In this document: one piece after another, positions 25,775-33,825 of the stretch | Position numbering within the stretch: the first letter of the stretch is position 1 | Layout of the letters: each line of letters opens with the position of its first letter | From: JBBIPA01 sp963775935 | GTDB taxonomy: Bacteria > Chloroflexota > Dehalococcoidia > GIF9 > UBA5629 | Direction of reading: 5' to 3' | Assembly (NCBI GenBank): GCA_963775935.1 | Contig: CAVZKR010000004.1 | Span: 372,001 to 436,000 of the forward strand | DNA length: 64,000 bases | Translations under genes and position numbers: made by a program | The notes under the pieces: generated by a model | Seen by the model: the letters and a program-made list of their open reading frames with translations, nothing else | Told to the model about the DNA's origin: nothing | The model's database searches: none

Positions 25775-27511
25775 TTAACCCCTCAGTTTCGTTGTTGCCT
25801 CGTGGTCGATTGCCAGAGTATCAGGATTCAAAACAACTTTATAGATATCACGTGCCATATCTACTGAGACCAGCTCATTTTTGACATCCCTCCGTACAGC
25901 TTCAGGGTCACGTTCTTCCGGCTTACCGACGCCAGCACCTCCACCACTATTGACACTAAAAATATCACCGGCCTTGAGTTTCTGTATGATGTGGGGATGG
26001 GTAATGTCGATCTTCTCATTCTCACGAATGATTTGAGCTCTATTAAAAGGAGTGGGCTGTCCACCCTGCTGACCTGTTCCCTGAGTATACCAACCGTCGT
26101 TTGGTCCGCCTATAGATTTGCAGTCGCCTCCCTCATTTATCGCCTCCCAACAATTACCGGGGGCACCACGCCATTTGCCCGCTCCATGCGAATCCGTCCT
26201 GAACTCGTATTGCGTTACACGCCAGGGGAATCTCACCATCTCTTCCTCAGCGTCTGTCTTACTGACAACACCCAGCGTGCCCATATCACAACAGCACTGG
26301 TAGCCATCATAGCCGTACACAGCCCCAGCGCCACCCGCAGGACAAAACGAGATATATGCATAGAGCTGGTTTACTCTGGGGTCTATGCCAATCATCATAA
26401 TGTGAGAGGGCCTGCCGTAGGACGTGATTGCGCGATGCGGCAAGGCTTTCGATAATACCGACAGAACACACTCAACAACCATGGCACCAGCTATTGACGG
26501 TGCAGCGGCAGTAAGTGCACCCGGTTTGGCGGCGACAAACGTACCCTCTCGAGCTATGACATGGAAGGGTCGTAAGCTGCCTTCGTTGTGGTAGGCAGCG
26601 AGTTCGGTACTCATAAATAAGAAGCTCGCGGCCAACGTCATACTCAAGGTCACAGAATATGGCGCATTGATAAAGCCTTTCTGCTGTTCATCACTTTCAG
26701 AAAAGTCAAAGGTTGCCTCGTCACCTTTAATAGTCAATTTGCACCGCACAGTTACCGGAACATCCATCTGAAGACCATCGTCATCAGTTTGCGCTTCGGC
26801 ATAATAGACTCCGTCAGGCCACCCAGCAATTTCGGCACGTACCGACTTTTCAGTACGGTTCATCATTTCTTCTATACTGGCGAATACCGTATCCCTGCCA
26901 TATTTATTCAGCAGCTCGGTCATCCGGCGTTCAGCCACTCCAGTACTGCCGATAAGAGAATAAACCTCACGCCGCATCATATCAGGTAGACGATTATTCG
27001 CTAGGATAAAGTCAAAGACGTCCTCTCTCATTTTTCCTTTTTCCACAAGTTTGAGCGGCGGAATATTCAAGCCCTCTGCGATTGAATCAGCAGCCAGAAA
27101 GTAAGCGCCAGCCTGGGCACCACCGTTGTCGGGAACATGGGTACCCATACAGGTAAAGAATACCAGCTCGTCTTTATAGAATATGGGGCGGATAAAGACC
27201 CAGTCAGGCAAATGGACCGCTCCAGCTTGGAATGGGTGATTGGTTAAGAATACATCGCCGGGATTAATATTCCCTTCGAATTTCTTGAGCACTGCCCGAA
27301 TGGGGAAGGCACTGGATATCAGTCGGCAGGGAAATCCCTCCGGAATGGCTATAGCCCGCGCTCTTGCATCCCAAATTCCGTAAGCCAAATCATGCAGGGT
27401 CGTTGCCAGAACATTGGTCGCCGTCCTTTCCATGGTCTCACGCATTTCCTTGCAGACTCTCTGGAGAAAGTGCCAGATTGTCGCCATGGTGATTGGGTCA
27501 ATCTGCGCCAT
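25775..27511 (-). CDS. Hydantoinase B/oxoprolinase family protein (HyuB-like), copy 3
   Basis: A 578-residue HyuB partner of the HyuA encoded immediately upstream. The start at 27511 (MAQIDPITMATIW) has a strong GAGGAGGT site inside the hyuA end; the longer frame beginning at 27553 lies in the hyuA coding region and is rejected. Landmarks are IPEGFPCRL, TNHPFQAGAVHLPDW, TFDFSESDEQ, GAVYGYDGYQ and SGGGAGVGKPEERDPE. It is closer to copy 1 than to copy 2 (the TNHPFQAG and GSTGVAE/GSTSVAE stretches agree). Function as for the other pairs: ATP-dependent hydrolase or carboxylase subunit. Confidence 0.9.
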   Translation of the reverse strand: MAQIDPITMATIWHFLQRVCKEMRETMERTATNVLATTLHDLAYGIWDARARAIAIPEGFPCRLISSAFPIRAVLKKFEGNINPGDVFLTNHPFQAGAVHLPDWVFIRPIFYKDELVFFTCMGTHVPDNGGAQAGAYFLAADSIAEGLNIPPLKLVEKGKMREDVFDFILANNRLPDMMRREVYSLIGSTGVAERRMTELLNKYGRDTVFASIEEMMNRTEKSVRAEIAGWPDGVYYAEAQTDDDGLQMDVPVTVRCKLTIKGDEATFDFSESDEQQKGFINAPYSVTLSMTLAASFLFMSTELAAYHNEGSLRPFHVIAREGTFVAAKPGALTAAAPSIAGAMVVECVLSVLSKALPHRAITSYGRPSHIMMIGIDPRVNQLYAYISFCPAGGAGAVYGYDGYQCCCDMGTLGVVSKTDAEEEMVRFPWRVTQYEFRTDSHGAGKWRGAPGNCWEAINEGGDCKSIGGPNDGWYTQGTGQQGGQPTPFNRAQIIRENEKIDITHPHIIQKLKAGDIFSVNSGGGAGVGKPEERDPEAVRRDVKNELVSVDMARDIYKVVLNPDTLAIDHEATTKLRG

Positions 27512-27512
27512 G

Positions 27513-29576
27513 TTATGACCTCCTCGTGATAATGTAGTTGCCATATTCATCAACTTTACATTGAAATCCGCTGGGAATTACTGCTGTCGTCGTAGGCACT
27601 TCGATCACAGCAGGTCCCAGAATAACATTCCCTGCTTTCAATTTCTCACTATTGTATATCGGTGTCTCGCAGTATTCATTATCGAAATAACATAGCCTCT
27701 TCCGCTTTAATGCAGCCGAAGGGTCTTTCTTGCCAGTGGCGATCTTTTTAACCTCAATCTTCTTACCGGCAACTTTGGCGATGACTCGCGTATTCCGAAG
27801 CTCGATCGGAACCCACGGTAAAGAGAAGGTGTACAGTTTTTGATGTTTTGCATGGAACTCCTCAGCCACTTTTTCAATATCCCTGGCGGTGATGGCACCG
27901 AGGGGCAAGTCCACCTCGATCTCGTGGTATTGTCCCGAATACCGAACATCCACAGACCGACGAACGAGCAGGTTCTGCTTCGTTATCTTGAATACCTTTA
28001 ACTCCTCGAGAGCCTCGGTTTCCATCTCCTCGTAGAGCTTATTGATTTCTCGTGGGTCGGCGGCAGATAGCATGCGAATATAGGACCGTATATAGTCACG
28101 CCCGATATCCAGGGTAAACATGCTCCAGGCACAAAAGGAAGAGGAGTAATTTGGTACGATAACTCTTTGCATTCCTAGCTGGTCTACCCAGAAGGCTCCG
28201 CACATGGGTCCCCCTCCACCACATGCCAGGAGGCTGAAATCCCTGACATCATATCCCATTCTCGTCGAGATTCTGGCGATTTCATCAGCCATGGCACAGT
28301 CAATCGTCGTAAAAATCGCCTGGGCTGCTTTTTCAATAGGTAGCTGCATCCTGTCAGCAATTTTCTGCACTGCTGTTTTGGCTAACTCAATATCAAGGCG
28401 AATTTTGCCACCGCAGAAGTAATCAGCGGGTAAATATCCCAGGATGAGAGCAGCATCGGTTACCGTCGGCTCTTTTCCACCTTTCCCATAACAAGCGGGA
28501 CCAGGGTCGGCAGCGGCACTTTGTGGACCGACACGGAGCAATCCCAGCGAATCGAACCATGCAATACTACCTCCCCCTGCACCTATGCTGCTCACATCAG
28601 CTACTTTAATTCCAATTCTCTCGTCACCATACCAACTACCTGATGCCAACGCTACCTCACCATGGGCAGTGAGCGCAGCATCTAATGTCGTACCTCCCAT
28701 ATCAGCAGTAATGAAGTTCGGCTCGCCAATTACTTTGCCTAGAAAAGCAGCGCCAGCCGGCGCTGCCGCAGGACCCGACCCTACCAGATACACAGGTTTC
28801 TTAATAAGTGCCGAGACAGATTGTGCCAGCTGGTTTGTTTGCATGATGAGAAGCTGACCCTTAAATCCAGCGTTCTTGAGCTTCGTCTCAAGATTGGTCA
28901 TATACCGCGATACAATTGGTCCCACGCAGGCACTGATAATACAGGTGCTTTCACGCGCATACTCACCCATAGTAGGGAGGATATCACTTGAGCAGGTAAC
29001 AAATACTCCCTTAAGCTCTCTTCTACAAATTTCCTCAACCTTTTTTTCATTCTCTGGGTTTACATACGAATTGATCAAACATATGGCTATCGCCTCTACC
29101 CCTTCCTTCTTTATCTTCTCGATGATAGCCTTCACTTCCTCTTCCTGAACAGGTTTCAGTATTTCCCCTGTAGTGCGGGTAACCTCATCAATGACAAACC
29201 GTAGATAGCGGGGTACTATCGGTTCATAAGGTGGAATAAACGCTTCGTACATAGACTTGGTCTCAATCTTCAGAGAGCGCCGCATTTCAATAATATCTCT
29301 GAAGCCCTTGGAGGTGATCAGCGCCGTTCTGGCTACATTCCGTGTAATCAAAGCATTGGTGGCTACCGTAGTCCCATGAATGATTAACTCGAGTTCACTA
29401 ATAAATTGCTCAGTCGGCATCTCGTAGGTTTTAGCAGCATCTGCCAGACTGTCAAGTATCCCCTGTGAGAAATCAGATGGCGTAGTTGGCACTTTGGATT
29501 CTGCCAAATTACCTTTGTCATCCCAGATAATAGAGTCGGTAAATGTACCTCCGATATCAACACAGACTTTGAACAT
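27513..29576 (-). CDS. Hydantoinase/oxoprolinase family protein A (HyuA-like), copy 2
   Basis: A 687-residue ATP-binding subunit, first gene of a minus-strand hyuA-hyuB pair. It shows VCVDIGGTFTDSII at residues 4-17, MGEYARESTCIISACVGP, ADMGGTTLDAALT, GPACYGKGGKEPTVTDAA and GPAVIEVPTTTAVIP. One base separates its TAA from the hyuB ATG, so the two are translationally coupled. It resembles copy 1 at 16880 along its whole length (shared RFVIDE, SAxLGP-like and YDVRDFSLLA segments), suggesting an old duplication of the unit. The substrate is unknown. Confidence 0.9.
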   Translation of the reverse strand: MFKVCVDIGGTFTDSIIWDDKGNLAESKVPTTPSDFSQGILDSLADAAKTYEMPTEQFISELELIIHGTTVATNALITRNVARTALITSKGFRDIIEMRRSLKIETKSMYEAFIPPYEPIVPRYLRFVIDEVTRTTGEILKPVQEEEVKAIIEKIKKEGVEAIAICLINSYVNPENEKKVEEICRRELKGVFVTCSSDILPTMGEYARESTCIISACVGPIVSRYMTNLETKLKNAGFKGQLLIMQTNQLAQSVSALIKKPVYLVGSGPAAAPAGAAFLGKVIGEPNFITADMGGTTLDAALTAHGEVALASGSWYGDERIGIKVADVSSIGAGGGSIAWFDSLGLLRVGPQSAAADPGPACYGKGGKEPTVTDAALILGYLPADYFCGGKIRLDIELAKTAVQKIADRMQLPIEKAAQAIFTTIDCAMADEIARISTRMGYDVRDFSLLACGGGGPMCGAFWVDQLGMQRVIVPNYSSSFCAWSMFTLDIGRDYIRSYIRMLSAADPREINKLYEEMETEALEELKVFKITKQNLLVRRSVDVRYSGQYHEIEVDLPLGAITARDIEKVAEEFHAKHQKLYTFSLPWVPIELRNTRVIAKVAGKKIEVKKIATGKKDPSAALKRKRLCYFDNEYCETPIYNSEKLKAGNVILGPAVIEVPTTTAVIPSGFQCKVDEYGNYIITRRS

Positions 29577-29756
29577 ACTCTTTTACTCCCGTATTTTAAT
29601 GCTATGTGGATTATGTGTGTTAATAATATTGAGCTCATTAATACAGCCGTGAAATAGTCCTTCTCAACCCCAACAAGTCGGGCGCCTCTTTTTCAATCGG
29701 CCCAGACCGTCTGCCATAGCTACGACATAAATTATAGTAATTTAAATAGCAATTAT

Positions 29757-30014
29757 ACCCTAAATAATATAAGAATGCATTCCAGAGCCGCTGAAGCAAC
29801 AGTAACTTTAGAATTCAACGCTGAAAGTATAAAAATAACGGTGCATGATAATGGTAAAGGCTTTACATTGCCCAAGCGAATTAACGCTCTCGCCTCAAAG
29901 GGTAAACTTGGGTTAATAGGAATACAAGAAAGAATGCGTTCCATTAAAGGTACCTGTCATATTCAAAGTAAACCGGGGCAGGGCACATCGATTTCAGTTG
30001 AGTTCAAAGTATAA
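29757..30014 (+). pseudogene. C-terminal remnant of a sensor histidine kinase (NarX/DegS type)
   Basis: The frame begins without a start as LNNIRMHSRAAEATVTL and ends with ITVHDNGKGF, LGLIGIQERMRSIKGT and PGQGTSISVEF. These are the N, G1 and G2 regions of the HATPase domain of HisKA_3 kinases. Only about 85 residues remain; the sensor and phosphoacceptor parts are gone, and no response regulator is nearby. A clear terminator follows directly. Confidence 0.8.
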
Positions 30015-30028
30015 ATTGTTACCGATAT

Positions 30029-30055
30029 AAAAAGGGTGCCTCGGCTCGCCTTTTT
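30029..30055 (+). terminator. Rho-independent terminator
   Basis: AAAAAGG (30029-30035) pairs with CCTTTTT (30049-30055), with an inner GCC/GGC pairing, and the stem runs into a T-stretch. It closes the kinase remnant and insulates the crotonase gene. Confidence 0.7.
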
Positions 30056-30070
30056 AAACAGCCTGTGGTG

Positions 30071-30098
30071 TTGACAAAGTATGGTATTAAGTTACAAA
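30071..30098 (+). promoter_or_regulatory. Candidate promoter of the crotonase gene
   Basis: TTGACA at 30071-30076, a 16-bp spacer, then TACAAA at 30093-30098. It sits just behind the terminator and 47 bp before the start codon at 30145. Confidence 0.45.
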
Positions 30099-30144
30099 AT
30101 AATAGGTGTTTTAAGCGACAATTTCATTAAAGGAGAAGTTAAAA

Positions 30145-30987
30145 ATGGCACTAACAAACTTTGTGAAAACACCAAAACTGAAGGATTATCAGGAGCAATT
30201 CAAGGAGCATCTCTCTTTTGAACGTAAAAATGGAATCCTTCAGGTACGCATGAACACGCATGGCGGACCTGTTAAATGGAGCTTCCAGATGCACCAGGCG
30301 CTGGCTGAAGCCTGGAGTGTGATCGGACACGACCCAGAAAACGAGTTGCTGATTCTAACATCCACCGACCCGTACTGGATCGGGGAATTTGATAAAGAGT
30401 CATTCGCTGAGGTTGAGCACAGCAATGACCCCGATAAGAAATTTAACTCATCGTACCACGACGCCACCAAGTTGGTGGAGAACTTCGTCTTCGACATGAA
30501 TATTCCCACCATTGGCGCCATCAATGGCCCCGGCCTTCACTGGGAGTGCGCCATGATGAGCGATGTCACCCTCTGCACACCGGATTTCGTGGTCAGGGAT
30601 GACCATTTCGGGGATGCCACAGTGCCGGGTGATGGCCAGGCTCTGGTTTTACAAGCGATTCTCGGCACCAAGCGCGCCAACTATATGATGTTCATGGTGA
30701 ATACCATCGATGCCAAGACTGCCCTGGAATGGGGACTTGTCAACGAGGTTCTTCCGAAGGAAAAACTCCTGCCACGTGCCTGGGAGATTGCCGAGAAAAT
30801 TATGAAGCAACCTCGGATAATCCGACAGCTGACACATCAGCTCACCACTCGTCCCTGGAAACGAATGCTTATCAACGACTTCCAAGTTCACACCGCTCAT
30901 GAGTTTTATGGCTACGCTCTGATAAAGAGCCCTCACCATTTCGATGAGATTAAAGGTAAATGGACAGATGGAGAGAAGAAGCGGTAA
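30145..30987 (+). CDS. Crotonase-family beta-diketone hydrolase (6-oxocamphor hydrolase-like)
   Basis: A 280-residue enoyl-CoA hydratase/isomerase-fold protein. Its closest remembered relative is 6-oxocamphor hydrolase, which cleaves a C-C bond in cyclic beta-diketones by a retro-Claisen step. All proposed catalytic residues can be placed with nearly the same spacing: H132 (H122 in the reference), H154 (H145), D163 in VPGDG (D154) and E253 in TAHEFYG (E244). The segment LLPRAWEIAEKIMKQP is also shared. ATG follows AAAGGAG. It is alone behind its own promoter; an SDR follows after a long inverted repeat. An ordinary enoyl-CoA hydratase is less likely because VPGDG is not typical of those. Confidence 0.8.
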   Translation: MALTNFVKTPKLKDYQEQFKEHLSFERKNGILQVRMNTHGGPVKWSFQMHQALAEAWSVIGHDPENELLILTSTDPYWIGEFDKESFAEVEHSNDPDKKFNSSYHDATKLVENFVFDMNIPTIGAINGPGLHWECAMMSDVTLCTPDFVVRDDHFGDATVPGDGQALVLQAILGTKRANYMMFMVNTIDAKTALEWGLVNEVLPKEKLLPRAWEIAEKIMKQPRIIRQLTHQLTTRPWKRMLINDFQVHTAHEFYGYALIKSPHHFDEIKGKWTDGEKKR

Positions 30988-31040
30988 TAGCAAAACAACT
31001 TTAAAGAGAAACAACAGAATTGTTTCTTAAAGCTATTTTA

Positions 31041-31103
31041 TCTGGTTTCATGAAATTGGGGCGGTTGGTTCATTCCCAGCCACCCCAATTTCATGAAACC
31101 AGA
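31041..31103. repeat. 21-bp perfect inverted repeat (long hairpin)
   Basis: The arms 31041-31061 and 31083-31103 are exact reverse complements, starting TCTGGTTTCATG and containing the palindrome TTTCATGAAA. Inside, GGTTGG and CCAGCC allow six further pairs with one G-U. It lies between the crotonase stop and the SDR start. No T-run follows, so termination alone does not explain it; an RNA-stabilising hairpin or a small palindromic element is possible. Confidence 0.8.
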
Positions 31104-31157
31104 CGGAGTAAACCCTTAGCAATCACATTCATTTTCCTCATAAAAGGATAACAAGGT

Positions 31158-32135
31158 ATGGCAAAGCTTATCACCGGTGGAACAGGATATGTCGGTGCGG
31201 AACTGGCACACATACTGGTGGAACGTGGTGAAAAGGTAATCCTGTTCGATATCAACATAAATCGATACCGAATAGAGGATATCGAGGACCAGGTCAAGAT
31301 TATCCAGGGTGACCTGGGCAATTCTTCTGAAGTCCTTAATGTAGTTAAAGATAACGACATTACCGAAATCTACCACATGGGGGCAATGCTCGCTTTCGCT
31401 TCCGATGCTAATCCGCGGGCTTCCTTCCGCTCCAATGTTATCGGTACGTATAACGTATTGGAAGCTGCCAGGCTATTTGGTGTACAAAAAATCATGTTCA
31501 CCAGTACCTTCGGGACCTTCGGTTTACAGATGGAAGAAGTTTGCACGGACCTCAGCATACAGCGTCCTCTCACCATGTACGGCTGTGGAAAACTGTACGG
31601 TGAGGGGCTGGGGCGATTTTATCGCAATAAGTTCGGCCTGGACTTCCGTTCGATCCGCTACGCTCTCATGATCGGGCCAAACGTGCGTACTCCGGGTCAC
31701 TGGGCTCCTGCGATGGTTGAAGACACCATTCTGGGAAAATCCCATGAAACTAGTTACGCCACGCCAAAATCAACGGCTTCGTTGATCTATGTGACGGATG
31801 CGGCGAGAGCCGCAGATATGATTTTGCAGGCACCCCTGGAAAGTATCAGGATGGTCAATTACAATGTCGCTGGCATTCCAGCAGTGGTAACAGCCAGACA
31901 GATTGAGGCCGTCCTCATCAAACGTTATCCAAAAGCGAACATTAGCTATAAGGATGACCAGACGCTTACAGCTCTGAGCACCCATAGCGTGATGAGAGTC
32001 TTCGATGATAGCTTTGCCAGAAAAGAGTGGGGCTGGAATCCTCGCTATACTACTCTCGAAGCCATAATCGAGGCATTTGAAAAAGCTATGAGAGAGCACC
32101 CCGGGCGATATGGATTATCCTGCACTCCAAAATGA
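31158..32135 (+). CDS. NAD-dependent epimerase/dehydratase (extended SDR)
   Basis: A 325-residue SDR. The Rossmann motif GGTGYVGA spans residues 7-14; the active site shows FTSTFGTFG and Y141-x3-K145 (YGCGK). The downstream part (SLIYVTDAARAADMIL, GWNPRYTTLEAIIEAF) is that of nucleotide-sugar epimerases and threonine-dehydrogenase-like SDRs. A sugar-nucleotide or hydroxy-acid substrate is possible; the sequence does not decide. The start has only a weak ribosome site (AAGG). It follows the crotonase on the same strand, separated by the long hairpin, so co-transcription is possible but not certain. Confidence 0.85.
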   Translation: MAKLITGGTGYVGAELAHILVERGEKVILFDININRYRIEDIEDQVKIIQGDLGNSSEVLNVVKDNDITEIYHMGAMLAFASDANPRASFRSNVIGTYNVLEAARLFGVQKIMFTSTFGTFGLQMEEVCTDLSIQRPLTMYGCGKLYGEGLGRFYRNKFGLDFRSIRYALMIGPNVRTPGHWAPAMVEDTILGKSHETSYATPKSTASLIYVTDAARAADMILQAPLESIRMVNYNVAGIPAVVTARQIEAVLIKRYPKANISYKDDQTLTALSTHSVMRVFDDSFARKEWGWNPRYTTLEAIIEAFEKAMREHPGRYGLSCTPK

Positions 32136-32170
32136 CACACCTCTTGCCTTCTATCGCATAAAAACATTCG

Positions 32171-32998
32171 TTATGACCGGTACCAGGTTATATGCGGTGG
32201 TCGGCGTAATGGCAGTCTTTGAAAACGGAATTTAGGATAACCCAGCAGCATAAACCCACAGAGCATATGACCTTCAGGAATGGGGAACTCGTCTTTCATT
32301 GGAGGAAAACGATTAGCCATTATACCGACCATACCAGCCCAGCAACAGCCTAAACCCAGGCTTTTAGCTGCCAGCTCCAAAAATGTTAAGGTGATAGTAC
32401 AATCCGTGCTTGACTGGAGATTATCTTTTGGAGCATGAACTACAATGAGAACAGGTGCCCCCCTTAATAATCTATTTTTATCAATCTCAGCTTGCTTGAG
32501 CATTACTTCCATATGATACGACGAGGCCAATTCCGGTTGATTTCTAATCATCCAACGCATCCAGTCTAAGGACATTTCTTCAAGATGGAGCAACTTTTCC
32601 TTGTTATCGACAACCAGCCATTCTACTTCCTGCCTATTATGCGCGGTTGGAGCATATCGAGCAATTTCAATAAGGCGCACAATCACGTCACGGGGTACTG
32701 GTTGGTCTTTGTATACTTTCACCGAACGACGGCTTCTCAGCAAATACTCGCATTGTTCAGCAGTTATTTGCAGACTTTCCTGCAGAGGAGGACATTGCTC
32801 GACAGGCATTTCACGATGTGTCAAACTACCTGTTGGGCAGACTACTACGCATTGTCCGCATTTTATACAGAGCAACTCCGCCAAAGCATTCGGCTTTGGA
32901 AAATTCTTAACCTGGAAATCAATTAATTTGCGACCACAGGTAGCGGCGCAGGTTCCGCATTGTCGGCATGTTTGTTGATTGATTTGTACCATATCCAC
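32171..32998 (-). CDS. Nitroreductase with N-terminal 2[4Fe-4S] ferredoxin domain
   Basis: A 275-residue two-domain redox protein. Residues 1-60 carry two complete CxxCxxCxxxC clusters (C11, C14, C17, C21 and C44, C47, C50, C54). From about residue 85 the FMN-binding nitroreductase fold follows, with LRSRRSVKVYKDQPVP, RYAPTAHNRQ and a C-terminal LGLGCCWAG. The fusion lets ferredoxin-type electrons reach the flavin directly. GTG at 32998 is chosen as start because GGAG lies 7 bp before it; the ATG two codons later is an alternative. Substrates of such anaerobe proteins are mostly undetermined. It is convergent with the SDR. Confidence 0.88.
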   Translation of the reverse strand: MDMVQINQQTCRQCGTCAATCGRKLIDFQVKNFPKPNALAELLCIKCGQCVVVCPTGSLTHREMPVEQCPPLQESLQITAEQCEYLLRSRRSVKVYKDQPVPRDVIVRLIEIARYAPTAHNRQEVEWLVVDNKEKLLHLEEMSLDWMRWMIRNQPELASSYHMEVMLKQAEIDKNRLLRGAPVLIVVHAPKDNLQSSTDCTITLTFLELAAKSLGLGCCWAGMVGIMANRFPPMKDEFPIPEGHMLCGFMLLGYPKFRFQRLPLRRPPHITWYRS

Positions 32999-33080
32999 AG
33001 TAAATCTCCTTTAGTAAAATCTGTTTATTGCAGGCAGGCCAGTTGGTTACTGTCTAGTTTTATCTCTGGCATCATAGGGC

Positions 33081-33593
33081 TCACATAGCTTCTTTAAACT
33101 CAGGCTGAAACTTCACCGTGCCACTTCTGCCGGCCAGTGCCCCTTCCCTGAGTTCCAAAATCATCCAGGCTTCTTCCGGAACTTCATATTCGCAATCAAT
33201 GCCTTTAGGCTTTGCCGGCACAAATCCAAAGCGCGGATAGTAGTCTGAATGACCGAGCACTACCACAATCTCATGCCCCAGAGTCCGGCATTCGGTAAGA
33301 CCAGCACGAATCAGTTGTCCACCGATACCAAGATGCTGGTACTCTGGTAATACAGCAACCGGGGCAAGACTGATTGCTTCGAAGAATGAGGATTTCGATT
33401 CTATGGTCACAGGGCTGAATGCGATATGTCCCACTATTTCATTGTCCTGGACAGCGACCAGCGATAGAGTCAATACACCGCGTTTCCGCAGCTTGTCGAT
33501 AAGAACCGCTTCATTGTCCTGCCCAAACGCCTGGCTGTTGACATGACGAATAGCGGCTGCGTCTTTGGATGTTTCAGGGCAAATAATAATCAT
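33081..33593 (-). CDS. GNAT-family N-acetyltransferase (YhbS-like)
   Basis: A 170-residue acetyltransferase. The acetyl-CoA loop is visible as VLPEYQHLGIGGQLIRAG (Q/RxxGxG/A type), preceded by HIAFSPVTIES and followed by VVVLGHSDYYPRFGFVPA, the pattern of COG3153 (YhbS). It would transfer an acetyl group to an amine of a small molecule or protein. It begins near 33593 with no strong ribosome site in view. It is divergent from the helicase gene across about 230 bp. Confidence 0.85.
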   Translation of the reverse strand: MIIICPETSKDAAAIRHVNSQAFGQDNEAVLIDKLRKRGVLTLSLVAVQDNEIVGHIAFSPVTIESKSSFFEAISLAPVAVLPEYQHLGIGGQLIRAGLTECRTLGHEIVVVLGHSDYYPRFGFVPAKPKGIDCEYEVPEEAWMILELREGALAGRSGTVKFQPEFKEAM

Positions 33594-33693
33594 ATAAACT
33601 ATCGCAGGATACTATGTTCAAGTCCCCTATCGCAAATTTTTTCTCGTCAGTAAAAAGAATTTTCTACTCCTTCTCGCTCGACCTCATGCCAAT

Positions 33694-33728
33694 TTGACAC
33701 TCTCTGCTATTCGTACTACAGTAGCAGA
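33694..33728 (+). promoter_or_regulatory. Candidate promoter with an overlapping inverted repeat
   Basis: TTGACA (33694-33699), 17 bp, then TACAGT (33717-33722) in the divergent region between the GNAT and helicase genes. A perfect inverted repeat TCTGCTA (33703-33709)/TAGCAGA (33722-33728) covers the spacer and the -10 box, which would suit a repressor site. Confidence 0.4.
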
Positions 33729-33825
33729 CAGAAAAAAACTGGAGTAAATCTTATCACTGATACCATAACTTCACCAAGTATAACTTTCTCTTAAGACACA
33801 TCCATCGCTATTCAAACAAGCACTC

